A DNA stretch of 64,000 nucleotides from Streptomyces sp. WMMC940 (lineage in GTDB: Bacteria > Actinomycetota > Actinomycetes > Streptomycetales > Streptomycetaceae), in contig NZ_JAPZBC010000001.1 in the NCBI RefSeq assembly GCF_027460265.1, positions 5,498,001 to 5,562,000 on the forward strand, read 5' to 3'. Below are positions 42,756-52,916 of this stretch, one piece after another (within the stretch, counting starts at the first letter, position 1; each line of letters begins with the position of its first letter). The notes beneath the pieces were generated by a model. It had not been told where the DNA came from. It saw only the letters and a list, made by a program, of their open reading frames with translations, and did no database searches. Both the position numbers and the translations under genes were made by a program.

Positions 42756-43739
42756 ATGTGCAGAAATGGGACTGAACGGGACGCGGCTTCGGCTCCCGAG
42801 GTCTGTGAAGAGGGGCTGAGCTTCTACTCGGAGGTCCTGAAGGGCGCCACGCCGGCAGGGGAGTGTCCTGCATGTCTGATTTCTCTGGGTCTCCTCCAGC
42901 AGCTGAGGAACGGCGAACTCGTCCCCATCCCGCCAGGGTTGGCGGCGACAGCGCTCATGCGCCCGATGGAGGAGGTCATCGAGCGGAACCAGCGCGCCCT
43001 CGCCGTGGCCCGCACCTCCATGCACCGGGCGCAGGAGGTCTACCGCGGCAGCACGAGCGGCGACGGCGGGCTGGTCCGTATCATCCGCGGCGCGGACGCC
43101 ATCAGTGCCGCGCTCGCCTCGGCGGTGCGGTCCTGCCAGGACGAGTTGCTCACTGCCCAGCCGGGCGGGGGGCGGCCCCGGGAACTCCTGGCGAAGGCGC
43201 TCGGCGGCGACCTGGCCGCTCTGCGCCGCGGCAATCGGCAGCGCACCATCTACCAGCACACCGTGCGCACGCACGGCCCGACGCTGTCCTACGTGGAGCA
43301 GATCTCCGCCGCCGGTGCCGAAGTGCGCACGCTGGACGAGGTGTTCGACCGGCTCATCGTGTGCGACGGCAGGATCGCCTTCGTACCGGACCCGGCGGAG
43401 GAGCGGAGCCAGGCGGCCCTGGCCATCGAGCACCCCGGCCTGATCCGCTACCTCGTCGGCATATTCGAGCACGCGTGGGAGCGCGCGGTCCCCCTCCCCC
43501 ACTCGCCGAGCGACCACCGTCCGGCCCTGCTCGTGGACGAGACCCGCCGCGTCGTCCTGCAGTTGATGGTGAACGGCTACACCGACGAGACCATCGCCGG
43601 TCGGCTCGGCATGAGCAGCAGAACCGTCGCCTCCCATGTGCGCAAGGCCTCGGAGATGTTCGGCAGCCGCAGTCGCGCCCAGCTCGCCTACCTCATCGCC
43701 AAGGCCGGCATCCTCGACGAGGAACTGCCGGAGACCTGA
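42756..43739 (+). CDS. LuxR-type transcriptional regulator
   Basis: A 327-residue regulator. The N-terminal part (FYSEVLKGATPAGECPACLI, LVPIPPGLAATALMRPMEEV) resembles the TrmB-like winged-helix found in Streptomyces cluster regulators. The middle part carries a phospholipase-D-like sensor segment, and the C-terminus the LuxR HTH (GYTDETIAGRLGMSSRTVASHV). AAGGA precedes ATG 42756; ATG 42720 is a possible longer start. Divergent from the natural-product operon, it probably controls it. Confidence 0.85.
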   Translation: MCRNGTERDAASAPEVCEEGLSFYSEVLKGATPAGECPACLISLGLLQQLRNGELVPIPPGLAATALMRPMEEVIERNQRALAVARTSMHRAQEVYRGSTSGDGGLVRIIRGADAISAALASAVRSCQDELLTAQPGGGRPRELLAKALGGDLAALRRGNRQRTIYQHTVRTHGPTLSYVEQISAAGAEVRTLDEVFDRLIVCDGRIAFVPDPAEERSQAALAIEHPGLIRYLVGIFEHAWERAVPLPHSPSDHRPALLVDETRRVVLQLMVNGYTDETIAGRLGMSSRTVASHVRKASEMFGSRSRAQLAYLIAKAGILDEELPET

Positions 43740-43862
43740 CGGGAGAGGGGTGGGCGGTCTGCCGGCCGCCGGTCCGGTGACCGTCGGTCTGCACGGCGTG
43801 CGCGACGGGAAGAGCTTCGGCTCCGCCGGGAATTGGCCGCACCTCCTCGAAACCGGACGCGC

Positions 43863-45722
43863 TCAGCCCAGTGCCCGGTCCAGGTTGAATGCCGCGCTGA
43901 TCAGTGCGAGATGGGTGAACGCCTGCGGGAAGTTGCCGTTCTGCTCGCCCGTGCGGCCGATCTCCTCCGCGTACAGGCCGAGGTGGTTGGCGTACGTGAG
44001 CATCTTCTCGAACGCCAGCCTGGCCTCGTCCGGCCGGCCGGCGCGGACCAGGGCCTCGACGTACCAGAAGGAGCAGATCGAGAACGTGCCCTCCTCGCCA
44101 CGCAGCCCGTCCGGGCTGGCCTGCGGGTCGTAGCGGTAGACCAGGGAGTCCGAGACCAGTTCCTCGCCGAGCGCGTCCAGGGTCGTGAGCCACTTCGGGT
44201 CGGTCGGGGAGATGAACTTCGCCAGCGGCATCATCAGCAGGGCCGCGTCGAGGACGCTGTCGTCCTCGTGTTGCACGAAGGCGTTGCGCTCGGCCGACCA
44301 GCCGCGCCGCATGATCCGCCGGTAGATCCCGTCGCGGACGCCGCCCCAGCGCGCCATGTCCGCGGGCAGCCCCCGGCGGCGGGCGATGCGCATGGCGCGC
44401 TCGATCGCGACCCAGCACATCAGCCGGGAGTAGAGGAAGCACTTGCGTCCGCCGCGCGTCTCCCAGATGCCCTCGTCGGGCTGGTCCCAGTTCTCGCAGA
44501 CCCACTCGACGATGCCGCAGACGTGGTCCCACTGCTCGCTGGAGATCGGCTCGCCCCATTTGTCGTAGAGGTAGATCGAGTCGATGAGCGCGCCGTAGAT
44601 GTCGAGCTGGAGCTGGTCCACCGCGTTGTTGCCGACGCGGACGGGGGAGGAGGCCAGGTACCCCTCGAGATGGCGCAGTTCGCGCTCCGGCAGGTCACGG
44701 CGGCCGTCGATCCCGTACATGATCTGCAGGGGGCCTCCGTCGCCGCACGAGACGCACACGTGCTCGGTCAGGAACCGCATGAACGCCTGGGCCTCGTCGG
44801 TGAAGCCCAGCCGGAGCAGGGCGTAGACGCAGAAGGCCGCGTCGCGGACCCAGACGTAGCGGTAGTCCCAGTTGCGCTCGCCGCCGATCTGCTCGGGCAG
44901 GCTCGTCGTGGGCGCGGCCACGATGGCGCCGGTGGGGGCGTAGGTGAGCAGTTTGAGCGTCAGGGCGGAGCGGTGCACCATCTCGCGCCAGCGGCCGCGG
45001 TAGCGCGACGTGGAGAGCCAGCGCCGCCAGTAGCGCACCGTCGCCTCGAACGCCTCCTCGGCCGTGGCGGTGGGGCACTCCTGCGGCACGAGGTCGCTGC
45101 CGAGCCGGTCGAGCGCGAAGACGGCCGTCTCCCCCTCGTGCAGTTTGAACAGCGACCACACGTCCCGGCCGTCGGTCTCGACCGGCACGCTGGAGGTGAG
45201 CGAGAGGCTCAGCGCGGGCGACTCGAAGACCGGAGAGGCGCCCTCCATGCGGACGGTGTGGGTCTGGCAGCCGTAGTCGAAGCGCGGCGCGACCACCGCC
45301 CGGAACGGCAGGGAGCCGCGGACACAGACCACCCGGCGGATCAGCCGGTGCCGGTCGGCCTCGCGCGAGTCGTCGGCGATGGGCATGAAGTCCTGGATCT
45401 CGCCGACTCCGTCCTCCGCGAAGAAGCGCGTGATGAGCACGTTCGTGTCGGGGAAGTAGAACTGCTTCGTCCGGGCCGGTACGTCCGGTGCCAGCTCGAA
45501 GCGGCCGCCCTTCTCGGCGTCGAGGATCGAGGCGAAGACACTGGGTGCGTCGAAGCGGCCGCAGCAGTACCAGTCGATCGTGCCGTTGGTACCGACGAGG
45601 GCGGCACTGCGGAGGTCACCGATCAGTCCGTGTTCGGAGATCGGCAGGTATCGGGGGGTGCCGGGGCCCCCGGGAGCGCCCGCTTCGCGGGCCGCCTCGT
45701 ACGCCGGCGCCTCAGCGGTCAC
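43863..45722 (-). CDS. Glycoside hydrolase family 15 protein
   Basis: A 619-residue cytosolic GH15 enzyme (glucoamylase/trehalase family). N-terminal YLPISEHGLIGDLRSAALVG and GTNGTIDWYCCGRFD are typical of the actinobacterial group, some of which are trehalases. The catalytic acid lies in DEGIWETRGG, and the second glutamate in GEEGTFSICSFWYVEAL. GTG 45722 has GGGAGGA upstream; the longer frame to 45836 has no start support. It should split alpha-glucosidic sugars such as trehalose. Confidence 0.9.
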   Translation of the reverse strand: MTAEAPAYEAAREAGAPGGPGTPRYLPISEHGLIGDLRSAALVGTNGTIDWYCCGRFDAPSVFASILDAEKGGRFELAPDVPARTKQFYFPDTNVLITRFFAEDGVGEIQDFMPIADDSREADRHRLIRRVVCVRGSLPFRAVVAPRFDYGCQTHTVRMEGASPVFESPALSLSLTSSVPVETDGRDVWSLFKLHEGETAVFALDRLGSDLVPQECPTATAEEAFEATVRYWRRWLSTSRYRGRWREMVHRSALTLKLLTYAPTGAIVAAPTTSLPEQIGGERNWDYRYVWVRDAAFCVYALLRLGFTDEAQAFMRFLTEHVCVSCGDGGPLQIMYGIDGRRDLPERELRHLEGYLASSPVRVGNNAVDQLQLDIYGALIDSIYLYDKWGEPISSEQWDHVCGIVEWVCENWDQPDEGIWETRGGRKCFLYSRLMCWVAIERAMRIARRRGLPADMARWGGVRDGIYRRIMRRGWSAERNAFVQHEDDSVLDAALLMMPLAKFISPTDPKWLTTLDALGEELVSDSLVYRYDPQASPDGLRGEEGTFSICSFWYVEALVRAGRPDEARLAFEKMLTYANHLGLYAEEIGRTGEQNGNFPQAFTHLALISAAFNLDRALG

Positions 45723-45985
45723 AGGTCGGTCCTCCCTCTGCCTCGCGGCAAATGCGCCCGTACCTCGCATTTCATGGTAGGTCGACTTGTCGACTGATGG
45801 AGGTCGGCGTCGGGAGGGCCTCCGAGCGTCGGGCATCCGGGAAGCCGAGCGCCGGGGATCCGGGCGGGCCTGCGCCGGCAGGGGCCGGGGACGGCGTCCG
45901 GGGACGCCGCCCCCGGGACGGTGTCACCGTCGGTGGAGTGGCGGTGACACCGTGCTTCGAGGTGGCCCGGCGGAGGGCGTGTGCG

Positions 45986-46450
45986 TCAGAAGACGAACGG
46001 GCCGGGGTCCTGTGGCGAGGTGGCGTTGCAGGTCGCGGTGATGCCGAAGACGACGACCTTGAGGGACGCCGCCTCCAGGCTGTCTCCCGTGGCGACCGTG
46101 CCGTTCAGCGGCCCGGTGGAGACCGCGCCACCGGCAGGGATCGCCGGGTTGGCGTTGCCGGTGAACGTCGTCGTGCCGGAGCCGTTCCTGGTCAGCGCGA
46201 GGGTCGAGCTGACGGAGTTGGCGGAGAGGGGGAAGGGCGACTTGATGGCGGAGGTGGACAGGGTGATGGTGGCCGCGGTGCCGTCCTGGGTGGCCGTGAG
46301 CGAGGCCTCGCCGGATCCGAACGAGCCGCAGTCGAACGACAGGGTCGCCGTCGTGGGCTCGACCGCGAGCGCTGCCGGGGCCAGGGCGAGGACGCCGACG
46401 GCCGTCGCGGCGAGCAGGGCCGTGCCGGTACCGAGTGTGCGGTGCTTCAT
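45986..46450 (-). CDS. Small secreted protein
   Basis: A 154-residue protein with a clear Sec signal (MKHRTLGTGTALLAATAVG, cleavage after about ALA at residue 29). A beta-rich, Thr/Ser-rich mature part follows with two cysteines (FDCGSF and ITATCNAT) likely to form a disulfide. It resembles the abundant secreted Ig-like proteins of Streptomyces; function unknown. It is a single gene with no operon partner. Confidence 0.8.
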   Translation of the reverse strand: MKHRTLGTGTALLAATAVGVLALAPAALAVEPTTATLSFDCGSFGSGEASLTATQDGTAATITLSTSAIKSPFPLSANSVSSTLALTRNGSGTTTFTGNANPAIPAGGAVSTGPLNGTVATGDSLEAASLKVVVFGITATCNATSPQDPGPFVF

Positions 46451-47015
46451 CGGGGGTCCCGCCTTCGTGTGTGGGGGTCACGGGATGGCGTCGCCGACCG
46501 CCGCTGCCTGCGTGGGCACCGGCCCCGCAGCAAGGGGGGCCGATGGGCAGTCAGGGACGGTTGTCATTGGGGCAGGAACTCCCGGAGAAGGCAAGGATGC
46601 CGACCGAGATTGTTGGCATGTATCGGTCAATTCCAGCCGCCCGGGCGGCTGCGGGGAGACCGCGGTTCCGGGAGGAGGCCGAGGCATCGGCGGGGGCCGC
46701 GGATCCGGCCGGATTCCCGTCCTGCGGGTTGCGGCGCGTGAGGGTGACGCGCCGCGAGTGGCGCAAGGTGCGAGGCGCCGGACCGCGCCCCGGCCGGCAC
46801 GGGCCGGGGAAGCTCCGCGAGCCCGCGGCCGGCCAAGTCACCTCGTCCAACCGGGCCGGCTCCGATGCCCGCGGCGCTGACCGGCTCGGGTCGCCCGCGG
46901 TGCTCGCTCGACGAGGATGTCCGCGTCGTTCACCCGATCCGGGTGTCGGCGGCGCTGACGGGCTCGCGTCGCCCGCGGTGCTCGCTCGACGAGGGTGTCG
47001 GGGTGTCGGCGCCGT
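46451..47015. other. Intergenic region with partial tandem copies of the phzF tail
   Basis: No gene is supported in 565 bp. The right 145 bp consist of degenerate repeats of the end of the following phzF gene (see 46871-47026). The left part is plain GC-rich DNA that includes the promoter of the secreted protein. Confidence 0.6.
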
Positions 47016-47026
47016 TCAGCCGATGC
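46871..47026. repeat. 78-bp tandem repeat next to the phzF stop
   Basis: Two copies start at 46871 and 46949 (GCGGCGCTGAC, then CGCCCGCGGTGCTCGCTCGA). A diverged third begins at 47035 inside the phzF 3' end (GCGCCGCTCAC). The repeat appears to be a serial duplication of the coding tail. Confidence 0.7.
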
Positions 47027-47870
47027 GGGTGCCCGCGCCGCTCACCCGCACCCTCGGGTCGCCCGCGTACAGCGTCACCGTCAGTTGCCCCGGCCGCCCG
47101 AGGTCCTCGCCCTGGTGCAGGGTGAGCACCGCGTCCTCGGGCACCAGCCCGAGCTCGCGGGCGTACGCACCGAAGGCGGCCGCCGCGGCGCCCGTGGCCG
47201 GGTCCTCCACGACTCCTCCGACGGGGAACGGGTCGCGCACGTGGAACACGGTCGTCGACTCCCGCCACACCAGTTGCACGGTGGTGAGGTCCAGCCGGAG
47301 CATCAGGGCCTCCAGGCGGTCGACGTCGTACGCGAGGTCCGCGAGGCGCTCGCGGGTCGCGGCGGCGAGGACGAGATGGCGGGCGCCGGCGAAGGCGACA
47401 CGCGGCGGGAAGGCCGGGTCCAGGTCTCCGGAGCCGGTCCAGTCGAGTGCGGCGAGCGCCTCGGCGAGGTCGTCGTCCGTGATCCCTTCGACGCTCGGTA
47501 CGACGCTGGTGAGCGTGGCCCGGAGCGCGCCGTCCCGCTCCGTGACCTCCACCGGGACGATCCCCGCGCGGGTGGTGAACTCCAGTTCTCCGGGACCGAT
47601 GCGTTCGGCGAGGGCGATGGCGGCGGCGACGGTCGCGTGACCGCAGAACGGGACCTCGGCCTTGGGGCTGAAGTAGCGGATGGTGAAGGCCCGCTCGCCC
47701 TCTGGGGCGAGGAACGCGGACTCGGAGTACCCGAGCTCGGCGGCGACGGCGAGCATCTCGGCGTCGGCGAGGGTGGAGGCGTCGAGGACCACGCCCGCGG
47801 GGTTGCCGCCGGTGGGCTCGGTGGAGAACGCGGTGTACCGGAGGACGTCGGGGCGTGCGTCTGAGCTCAT
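47016..47870 (-). CDS. PhzF-family protein
   Basis: A 284-residue member of the PhzF isomerase/epimerase family: YTAFSTEPTGGNPAGVV at the N-terminus, AFTIRYFSPKAEVPFCGHAT, and DPATGAAAAAFGAY with the second-domain glycine motif. The catalytic Glu is in YSESAF. PhzF acts as an isomerase in phenazine synthesis, but most relatives have unknown substrates. It stands alone, without phenazine genes. The start MSSDARPD at 47870 is the first possible Met. Confidence 0.88.
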   Translation of the reverse strand: MSSDARPDVLRYTAFSTEPTGGNPAGVVLDASTLADAEMLAVAAELGYSESAFLAPEGERAFTIRYFSPKAEVPFCGHATVAAAIALAERIGPGELEFTTRAGIVPVEVTERDGALRATLTSVVPSVEGITDDDLAEALAALDWTGSGDLDPAFPPRVAFAGARHLVLAAATRERLADLAYDVDRLEALMLRLDLTTVQLVWRESTTVFHVRDPFPVGGVVEDPATGAAAAAFGAYARELGLVPEDAVLTLHQGEDLGRPGQLTVTLYAGDPRVRVSGAGTRIG

Positions 47871-48332
47871 GCCGCACCCAACACCGCGCCCGTGCGGGCT
47901 GTTCCCGCGGCGCGGCGCTTTCTCGTGCGGCTGAGCTGCTCGCAGCTGCCGCGGGCGGTGCGGGGGCGTTCCGGGTCGAGGGGCGTGCCGGCGCCGGGCC
48001 GTGCGGGCCGTTCCGTCGGTGTGAAGCTCCTCGTGTGCTCCCGCCGGCCGGTGCGCGTGCGTCGGGCCCGACGGTTGGTGCCGGCCGGGCTACCGCGTGC
48101 CTCTGGCCGGTGCGCCCCGCCCAGGCTCGCCCGGCGTGACGGTCCGGCCGGGGGAGGGGCTGCTCGGCATGACGGTCCCCCGGGGTGAGGCCACGCCCGT
48201 ACCTCCGGGGAGGGCCCGCCCCGGCGGGAGCCCGGCCGCGGACCGAGGGTGGTCCGGGTGCCGCGGCCCCGGCGAGGCGTCGACGCGCGGCGACGGGCCG
48301 TCGAAACAACGCGGGTCGGGCGAGGCCTCCCG
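47871..48332. other. Geneless 462-bp GC-rich region
   Basis: Only shadow frames are present. No hairpin, repeat or RNA motif stands out beyond general GC-rich low complexity. Confidence 0.55.
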
Positions 48333-49088
48333 TCAGCCGCGGCCGATGTACGGCATCGTCGTGGACATCACCGTCGCGAACTGCACGTTCGCCTCCAGGG
48401 GCAGCTCCGCCATGTGCAGCACCGTCCGTGCCACGTCGTCCACGTCCATGACCGGTTCGGGGGCGGTGCGGCCATCGGCCTGAAGGACGCCGGTCTCCAT
48501 GCGGGCCGTCATCTCCGTGGCCGCGTTGCCGATGTCGATCTGGCCGCAGGCGATGCGGTAGGGACGGCCGTCCAGCGACAGGGACTTGGTGAGACCGGTG
48601 ACGGCGTGCTTCGTCGCCGTGTACGCCACCGAGTGCGGACGCGGCGCGTGTGCGGAGATGGAGCCGTTGTTGATGATGCGGCCGCCCTGCGGGTCCTGGT
48701 CCTTCATCACCCGGAACGCGGCCTGGGCGCACAGGAACGAACCCGTCAGATTGACGTCCACGACATGGCGCCATGCCTCGTGGGGGAGGTCCTCGAGGTG
48801 CACCCCGCCGGGGCCGAACGTGCCCGCGTTGTTGAAGAGCAGGTCCACACGCCCGAACCGCTCCCGCGCCGCGGTGAAGAGCGCCGTGACGGCGTCCGGG
48901 GACGTGATGTCCGTCGGGACGCAGAGTACGTCCGCCCCGCCGGCCAGTGAGGCCGTCTCTCCCAGTGCGTCCGCCCGCCGGCCCGCCAGCGCCAGCGACC
49001 AACCCGCGCCCGCGAACGCCAGGGCGACGCTGCGCCCGATGCCCGAGCCGGCGCCCGTGACCACCGCACTTCTCCGTTCTGCGTTCAT
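48333..49088 (-). CDS. Short-chain dehydrogenase/reductase
   Basis: A 251-residue classical SDR: cofactor loop TGAGSGIG (10-17), NNAG motif ([10 protein letters not shown]), catalytic Ser in [10 protein letters not shown] and YxxxK in YTATKHAV. The Arg-rich loop after the first strand (AGRRADAL) suggests NADP(H). Substrate unknown. It is divergent from the PhoD gene; the two starts are 134 bp apart and may share control. Confidence 0.9.
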   Translation of the reverse strand: MNAERRSAVVTGAGSGIGRSVALAFAGAGWSLALAGRRADALGETASLAGGADVLCVPTDITSPDAVTALFTAARERFGRVDLLFNNAGTFGPGGVHLEDLPHEAWRHVVDVNLTGSFLCAQAAFRVMKDQDPQGGRIINNGSISAHAPRPHSVAYTATKHAVTGLTKSLSLDGRPYRIACGQIDIGNAATEMTARMETGVLQADGRTAPEPVMDVDDVARTVLHMAELPLEANVQFATVMSTTMPYIGRG

Positions 49089-49222
49089 GGCGCCGCAGCG
49101 TACGGCAGACGGGTCTCCGGGGTTCTCATCCGTCCGACACGCGGATGTTGTGTACCGGACAATCCACGGACGCCGGGCCCGGCTCAAATGCGGAGTGACA
49201 ACGTCCGCAAGGGGAGGGCCAG

Positions 49223-50854
49223 ATGACATCCGCACACCGCCACTCGGACGAACTCCGCGCCGTTGCCCGGCACGTGGGCCGCCGCCGCTTCCTGACCGTC
49301 ACCGGAGCCGCGGCCGCGCTCGCCTTCGCCGTGAACCTGCCCGCTGCCGGCACCGCGGCCGCCGCCGAACTGGACGCCGGGAAACTCACCGAGGACCCGT
49401 TCGCGCTCGGCGTGGCGTCCGGAGACCCGCTGCCCGGTTCCGTACTGCTGTGGACGCGGCTCGCGCCCCGCCCGTACGAGCCCGGCGGCGGACTGCCCTC
49501 CGCCCGGATCCGGGTCGGCTGGGAGATCGCCCACGACGCCCGGTTCACCCGCGTCGCCAGACGCGGACAGACCACCGCACACCCCGAGTTCGACCACACC
49601 GTCCACGTGGACGTCACCGGACTCGACCCCGATCGCGTCTACCACTACCGCTTCCGCGCGGGCCGCTGGATCAGCCCCGTCGGCCGCACCCGCACCGCAC
49701 CCCCTGCCGGTGCCCGGATCTCCGAGCTGAGGCTCGCGGCCGTCTCCTGCCAGGCGTACCACGACGGCTACTACACCGCGTACCGGCACCTCGCCGGCGA
49801 GGACCTGGACGCCGTCTTCCACCTCGGTGACTACCTCTACGAGTACGCCGTCAACGCCGTCGGCGGCGCCCGCAACCACACCGACCGGCTCCTGCCCGCC
49901 CATTTCAACCGCGAGACCGTCACCCTGGAGGACTACCGGCTGCGCTACGCGCTCTACCGCAGCGACCCGGACCTCGCCGCCGCGCACGCCGCCCATCCCT
50001 TCGTCGTCACCTGGGACGACCACGAGACCGAGAACAACTACGCGGGGGAGACGCCCGAGAACGACGTCCCGCCGGAGGAGTTCCTGCTGCGCCGCGCCGC
50101 CGCGTACCGCGCCTACTGGGAGAACCAGCCGCTGCGCAGACCGCAGCGGCCGGCCGGCCCGGACATGCGGCTCTACCGCCGGCTGCGGTTCGGCCGCCTC
50201 GCCCAGTTCGACGTGCTCGACACCCGTCAGTACCGCTCCGACCAGGCGTACGGCGACGGCTGGCAGACCCCGGGGCCCGAGTCCGAGGATCCGTCGCGCA
50301 CGATGACGGGCGCGACGCAGGAGCGCTGGCTGCTCGACGGCTGGCGGGCCTCGGACGCGGTCTGGAACGTGGTGCCGCAGCAGGTCACGTTCGCCCAGCG
50401 GCGCAACCTCCCCACGCCCGACTACAAGCTCTCGATGGACTCCTGGGACGGCTACCCGGCCTCCAGGCAGCGGATCCTCGACGGTGCCGAGGCCGCCGGC
50501 ATCGACAACCTCGTCGTCCTCACCGGCGATGTCCACGTCGGTTACGCGTTCGACCTGAAGAAGGACTTCGACGACCCGTCCTCGCGAACGGTCGGCACGG
50601 AGTTCGTCGCCACGTCCGTCAGCAGCGGAAAGGACGGCGCCGAGAAGCCCGCCAACTGGGACAACCTCACCCTGGCCAACCCGCACATGAGGTTCTACAA
50701 CGGCCGCCGCGGTTATGTGACGGTCACACTGACCACCGAGCACGCCCGCGCGGACTTCCGTACGGTCTCCGCGGTGACGACCCCGGGCGCGCCGGTCACC
50801 ACGGCCGCGTCCTTCGTCACCGAGGCCGGCGACCCCGGCCTCGTGCAGGTCTGA
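49223..50854 (+). CDS. Alkaline phosphatase D (PhoD) family, Tat-exported
   Basis: A 543-residue PhoD enzyme. The N-terminus carries a twin-arginine signal ([15 protein letters not shown]), cleaved after the Ala-rich stretch near residue 48. A Fn3-like N-terminal domain ([20 protein letters not shown]) is followed by the metal-binding phosphatase core: [20 protein letters not shown], and the late [13 protein letters not shown]. PhoD uses Fe and Ca to release phosphate from organic esters outside the cell, and is usually induced under phosphate limitation. Confidence 0.93.
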   Translation: MTSAHRHSDELRAVARHVGRRRFLTVTGAAAALAFAVNLPAAGTAAAAELDAGKLTEDPFALGVASGDPLPGSVLLWTRLAPRPYEPGGGLPSARIRVGWEIAHDARFTRVARRGQTTAHPEFDHTVHVDVTGLDPDRVYHYRFRAGRWISPVGRTRTAPPAGARISELRLAAVSCQAYHDGYYTAYRHLAGEDLDAVFHLGDYLYEYAVNAVGGARNHTDRLLPAHFNRETVTLEDYRLRYALYRSDPDLAAAHAAHPFVVTWDDHETENNYAGETPENDVPPEEFLLRRAAAYRAYWENQPLRRPQRPAGPDMRLYRRLRFGRLAQFDVLDTRQYRSDQAYGDGWQTPGPESEDPSRTMTGATQERWLLDGWRASDAVWNVVPQQVTFAQRRNLPTPDYKLSMDSWDGYPASRQRILDGAEAAGIDNLVVLTGDVHVGYAFDLKKDFDDPSSRTVGTEFVATSVSSGKDGAEKPANWDNLTLANPHMRFYNGRRGYVTVTLTTEHARADFRTVSAVTTPGAPVTTAASFVTEAGDPGLVQV

Positions 50855-51257
50855 CCGGGGCGGCCACTGCTGTTCCGGGAGGGGCGGGCCCGCACGTCTG
50901 AGGGGCGCGGGCCCGTGCTCCCGCCCGCCGGCGGGAAGTCCTTCCGTGGTTGGCTCCCGACTCGCACCCCGGCGAAGTCCCGCGCCGCCCGGTGGAAGGC
51001 CATCGCGACCACCCCGCGTCACCTCCTCGTCCGGCGACGCCGTCGGCTGCGCCGTGAGCGCCGCCGCGTTCCCGGCGGTCGCGCACCCCACCGCACCGCG
51101 TCACCCGTGGCCGTTCCTGGGTCCCCGGCCCCGCCCGGTCCCCGGTTCTCGGCTCGCCGGTGCTCCGTGGCCGATCCCGGCGGTGCCCGGGCACCGGCCG
51201 CGACCACTCCGGACGAGCTGAGAGCATATGGGGCGACGACCAGGACAGGAGCTGTTG
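50855..51257. other. 403-bp intergenic region
   Basis: Apart from the hairpin at 50885-50915 and a ribosome site before the exporter gene, nothing supportable is seen. Confidence 0.55.
50885..50915 (+). terminator. Hairpin after phoD-like gene
   Basis: Nine-base perfect arms (CGGGCCCGC at 50885-50893 and its complement at 50907-50915) with a 13-nt loop, 30 bp beyond the stop. No T-run, as is usual in Streptomyces. Confidence 0.6.
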
Positions 51258-52748
51258 ATGCCGGAGAGCGGGCCGCCCACCCCAGAGCACATATCCCCCG
51301 CCGCGTCCGGCCCGTTGCCGGTACCTCCTCCCTCTCCGGTACCTGCTTCCTCTCCGGCGGCGGAAGCCACCCCGTCCCTGGCCGCGGTACCCGCCGCCGT
51401 CGCGGCCGCGCGCCGGGCCGGTCTGCTCGTCACCCTGGTCCTCGGCGGGCTCACCGCGCTCCCGCCGCTCTCCATGGACATGTACCTCCCGGCGCTCCCG
51501 GAGGTCACCGGCGATCTCCGCGCACCCGCCGCCACCGTCCAGCTCACCCTCACCGCCTGCCTCGCCGGGATGGCCCTCGGTCAGCTAGTCGTCGGCCCGA
51601 TGAGCGACAGATGGGGCCGCCGCCGTCCGCTGCTCGCGGGCATGGCGGTGTACGTGGCCGCCACCGCTGCCTGTGCTCTCGCGACCGGCGCCGAGATGCT
51701 GATCGCCTTCCGGCTGCTCCAGGGACTGGCGGGGGCGGCCGGGATCGTCATCGCCAGGGCCGTCGTGCGCGACCTCTACGACGGCGTGGAGATGGCCCGC
51801 TTCTTCTCGACCCTGATGCTGGTCTCCGGAGTGGCCCCGATCGTGGCACCGCTCGTCGGTGCCCAGGTCCTCCGCGTCACCGACTGGCGGGGCGTCTTCC
51901 ACGTCCTCACCGGGATCGGCGTGCTGCTCACCCTCGTCGTGGCGAAGTGGCTGCACGAGACGCTGCCTCCGGAGCGGCGCCACAGCGGCGGCGTGGGCCA
52001 CGCCCTGCGCACCATGCGCGCGCTGGTCGCCGATCGGGTCTTCACCGGCTACACGCTGGCGGGCGGTCTCGCCTTCGCCGCGCTGTTCGCCTATCTCTCG
52101 GCCTCTCCGTTCGTGGTCCAGAGCCTCTACGGCGCCTCGCCCCAGACGTTCGGGCTGCTCTTCGCCGTCAACTCGATCGGCCTGGTCGCGGTGGGGCAGA
52201 TCAACGGCAAGCTGCTGGTGGGCCGGGTCAGCCTGGACAAGGCACTGGGCTTCGGGCTCGCCGTGATCGCGCTGTCGGCCCTCGCGCTGCTGCTGGTCAC
52301 CGCAGGCGTCTTCGGCGAGAGAGGGCTCCTTCCCGTGGCCGCCGGGCTCTTCGTCCTGATGTCGGCGATGGGCGTCACCCTGCCGAACACGAACGCCCAG
52401 GCCCTGATGCGCGCGCCGCACGCGGCCGGATCGGCGTCGGCGCTGCTCGGCACGTCCTCCTTCCTCGTCGGGGCGATCGCCTCCCCGCTCGTCGGGATCG
52501 CGGGCGAGGCGACGGCGGTGCCGATGGCGGTCGTCCAACTGGTGTGCGCGCTGGGTGCGGTGGGCTGCTTCCTGGGGCTGTGCCGGCCGTGGCGGGCGCG
52601 GGGGACCCGGGAAGCGGCGGTACGGTCGGCGGCCGAGGAAAAGGGCGAGACGGACAAGCGGGGCAAGGTGGGTGAGAGGGGCAAGGCCGGCCAGGACGGC
52701 AAGGCGGATGAGGAAGGCAAGGCGGACGAGGCCGGCCGGGACACGTAG
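51258..52748 (+). CDS. Bcr/CflA-type multidrug exporter (MFS)
   Basis: A 496-residue MFS protein of the Bcr/CflA drug-resistance branch: 12 predicted membrane helices, PPLSMDMYLPALPEV in helix 1, and LVVGPMSDRWGRRRPL as the motif A loop. A hydrophilic N-terminal stretch of about 45 residues and a C-terminal low-complexity tail (GKAGQDGKADEEGKADEAG) are unusual additions. AGGAG before ATG 51258 supports this start. Confidence 0.9.
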   Translation: MPESGPPTPEHISPAASGPLPVPPPSPVPASSPAAEATPSLAAVPAAVAAARRAGLLVTLVLGGLTALPPLSMDMYLPALPEVTGDLRAPAATVQLTLTACLAGMALGQLVVGPMSDRWGRRRPLLAGMAVYVAATAACALATGAEMLIAFRLLQGLAGAAGIVIARAVVRDLYDGVEMARFFSTLMLVSGVAPIVAPLVGAQVLRVTDWRGVFHVLTGIGVLLTLVVAKWLHETLPPERRHSGGVGHALRTMRALVADRVFTGYTLAGGLAFAALFAYLSASPFVVQSLYGASPQTFGLLFAVNSIGLVAVGQINGKLLVGRVSLDKALGFGLAVIALSALALLLVTAGVFGERGLLPVAAGLFVLMSAMGVTLPNTNAQALMRAPHAAGSASALLGTSSFLVGAIASPLVGIAGEATAVPMAVVQLVCALGAVGCFLGLCRPWRARGTREAAVRSAAEEKGETDKRGKVGERGKAGQDGKADEEGKADEAGRDT

Positions 52749-52790
52749 CCGACGGGCTCGTGGGAACGGTCTCGTGGCGAGAACCGGCGG

Positions 52791-52832
52791 GACGCGCGGG
52801 AACGGACGCGCGGGAACGGACGCGCGGAAACC
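52791..52832. repeat. Three tandem 14-bp repeats
   Basis: GACGCGCGGGAACG is repeated at 52791 and 52805, with a third, diverged copy at 52819. The repeat lies in the gap between the convergent exporter and lipoprotein-like genes. Confidence 0.75.
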
Positions 52833-52916
52833 GGTTCGAGGGCACGGTCCCGCAGGCAGAGGGTGCCTGAGGCAGGTGACCCGTACCTCGGTGCCCCTCC
52901 TCGAGGCTCCTCGAGG

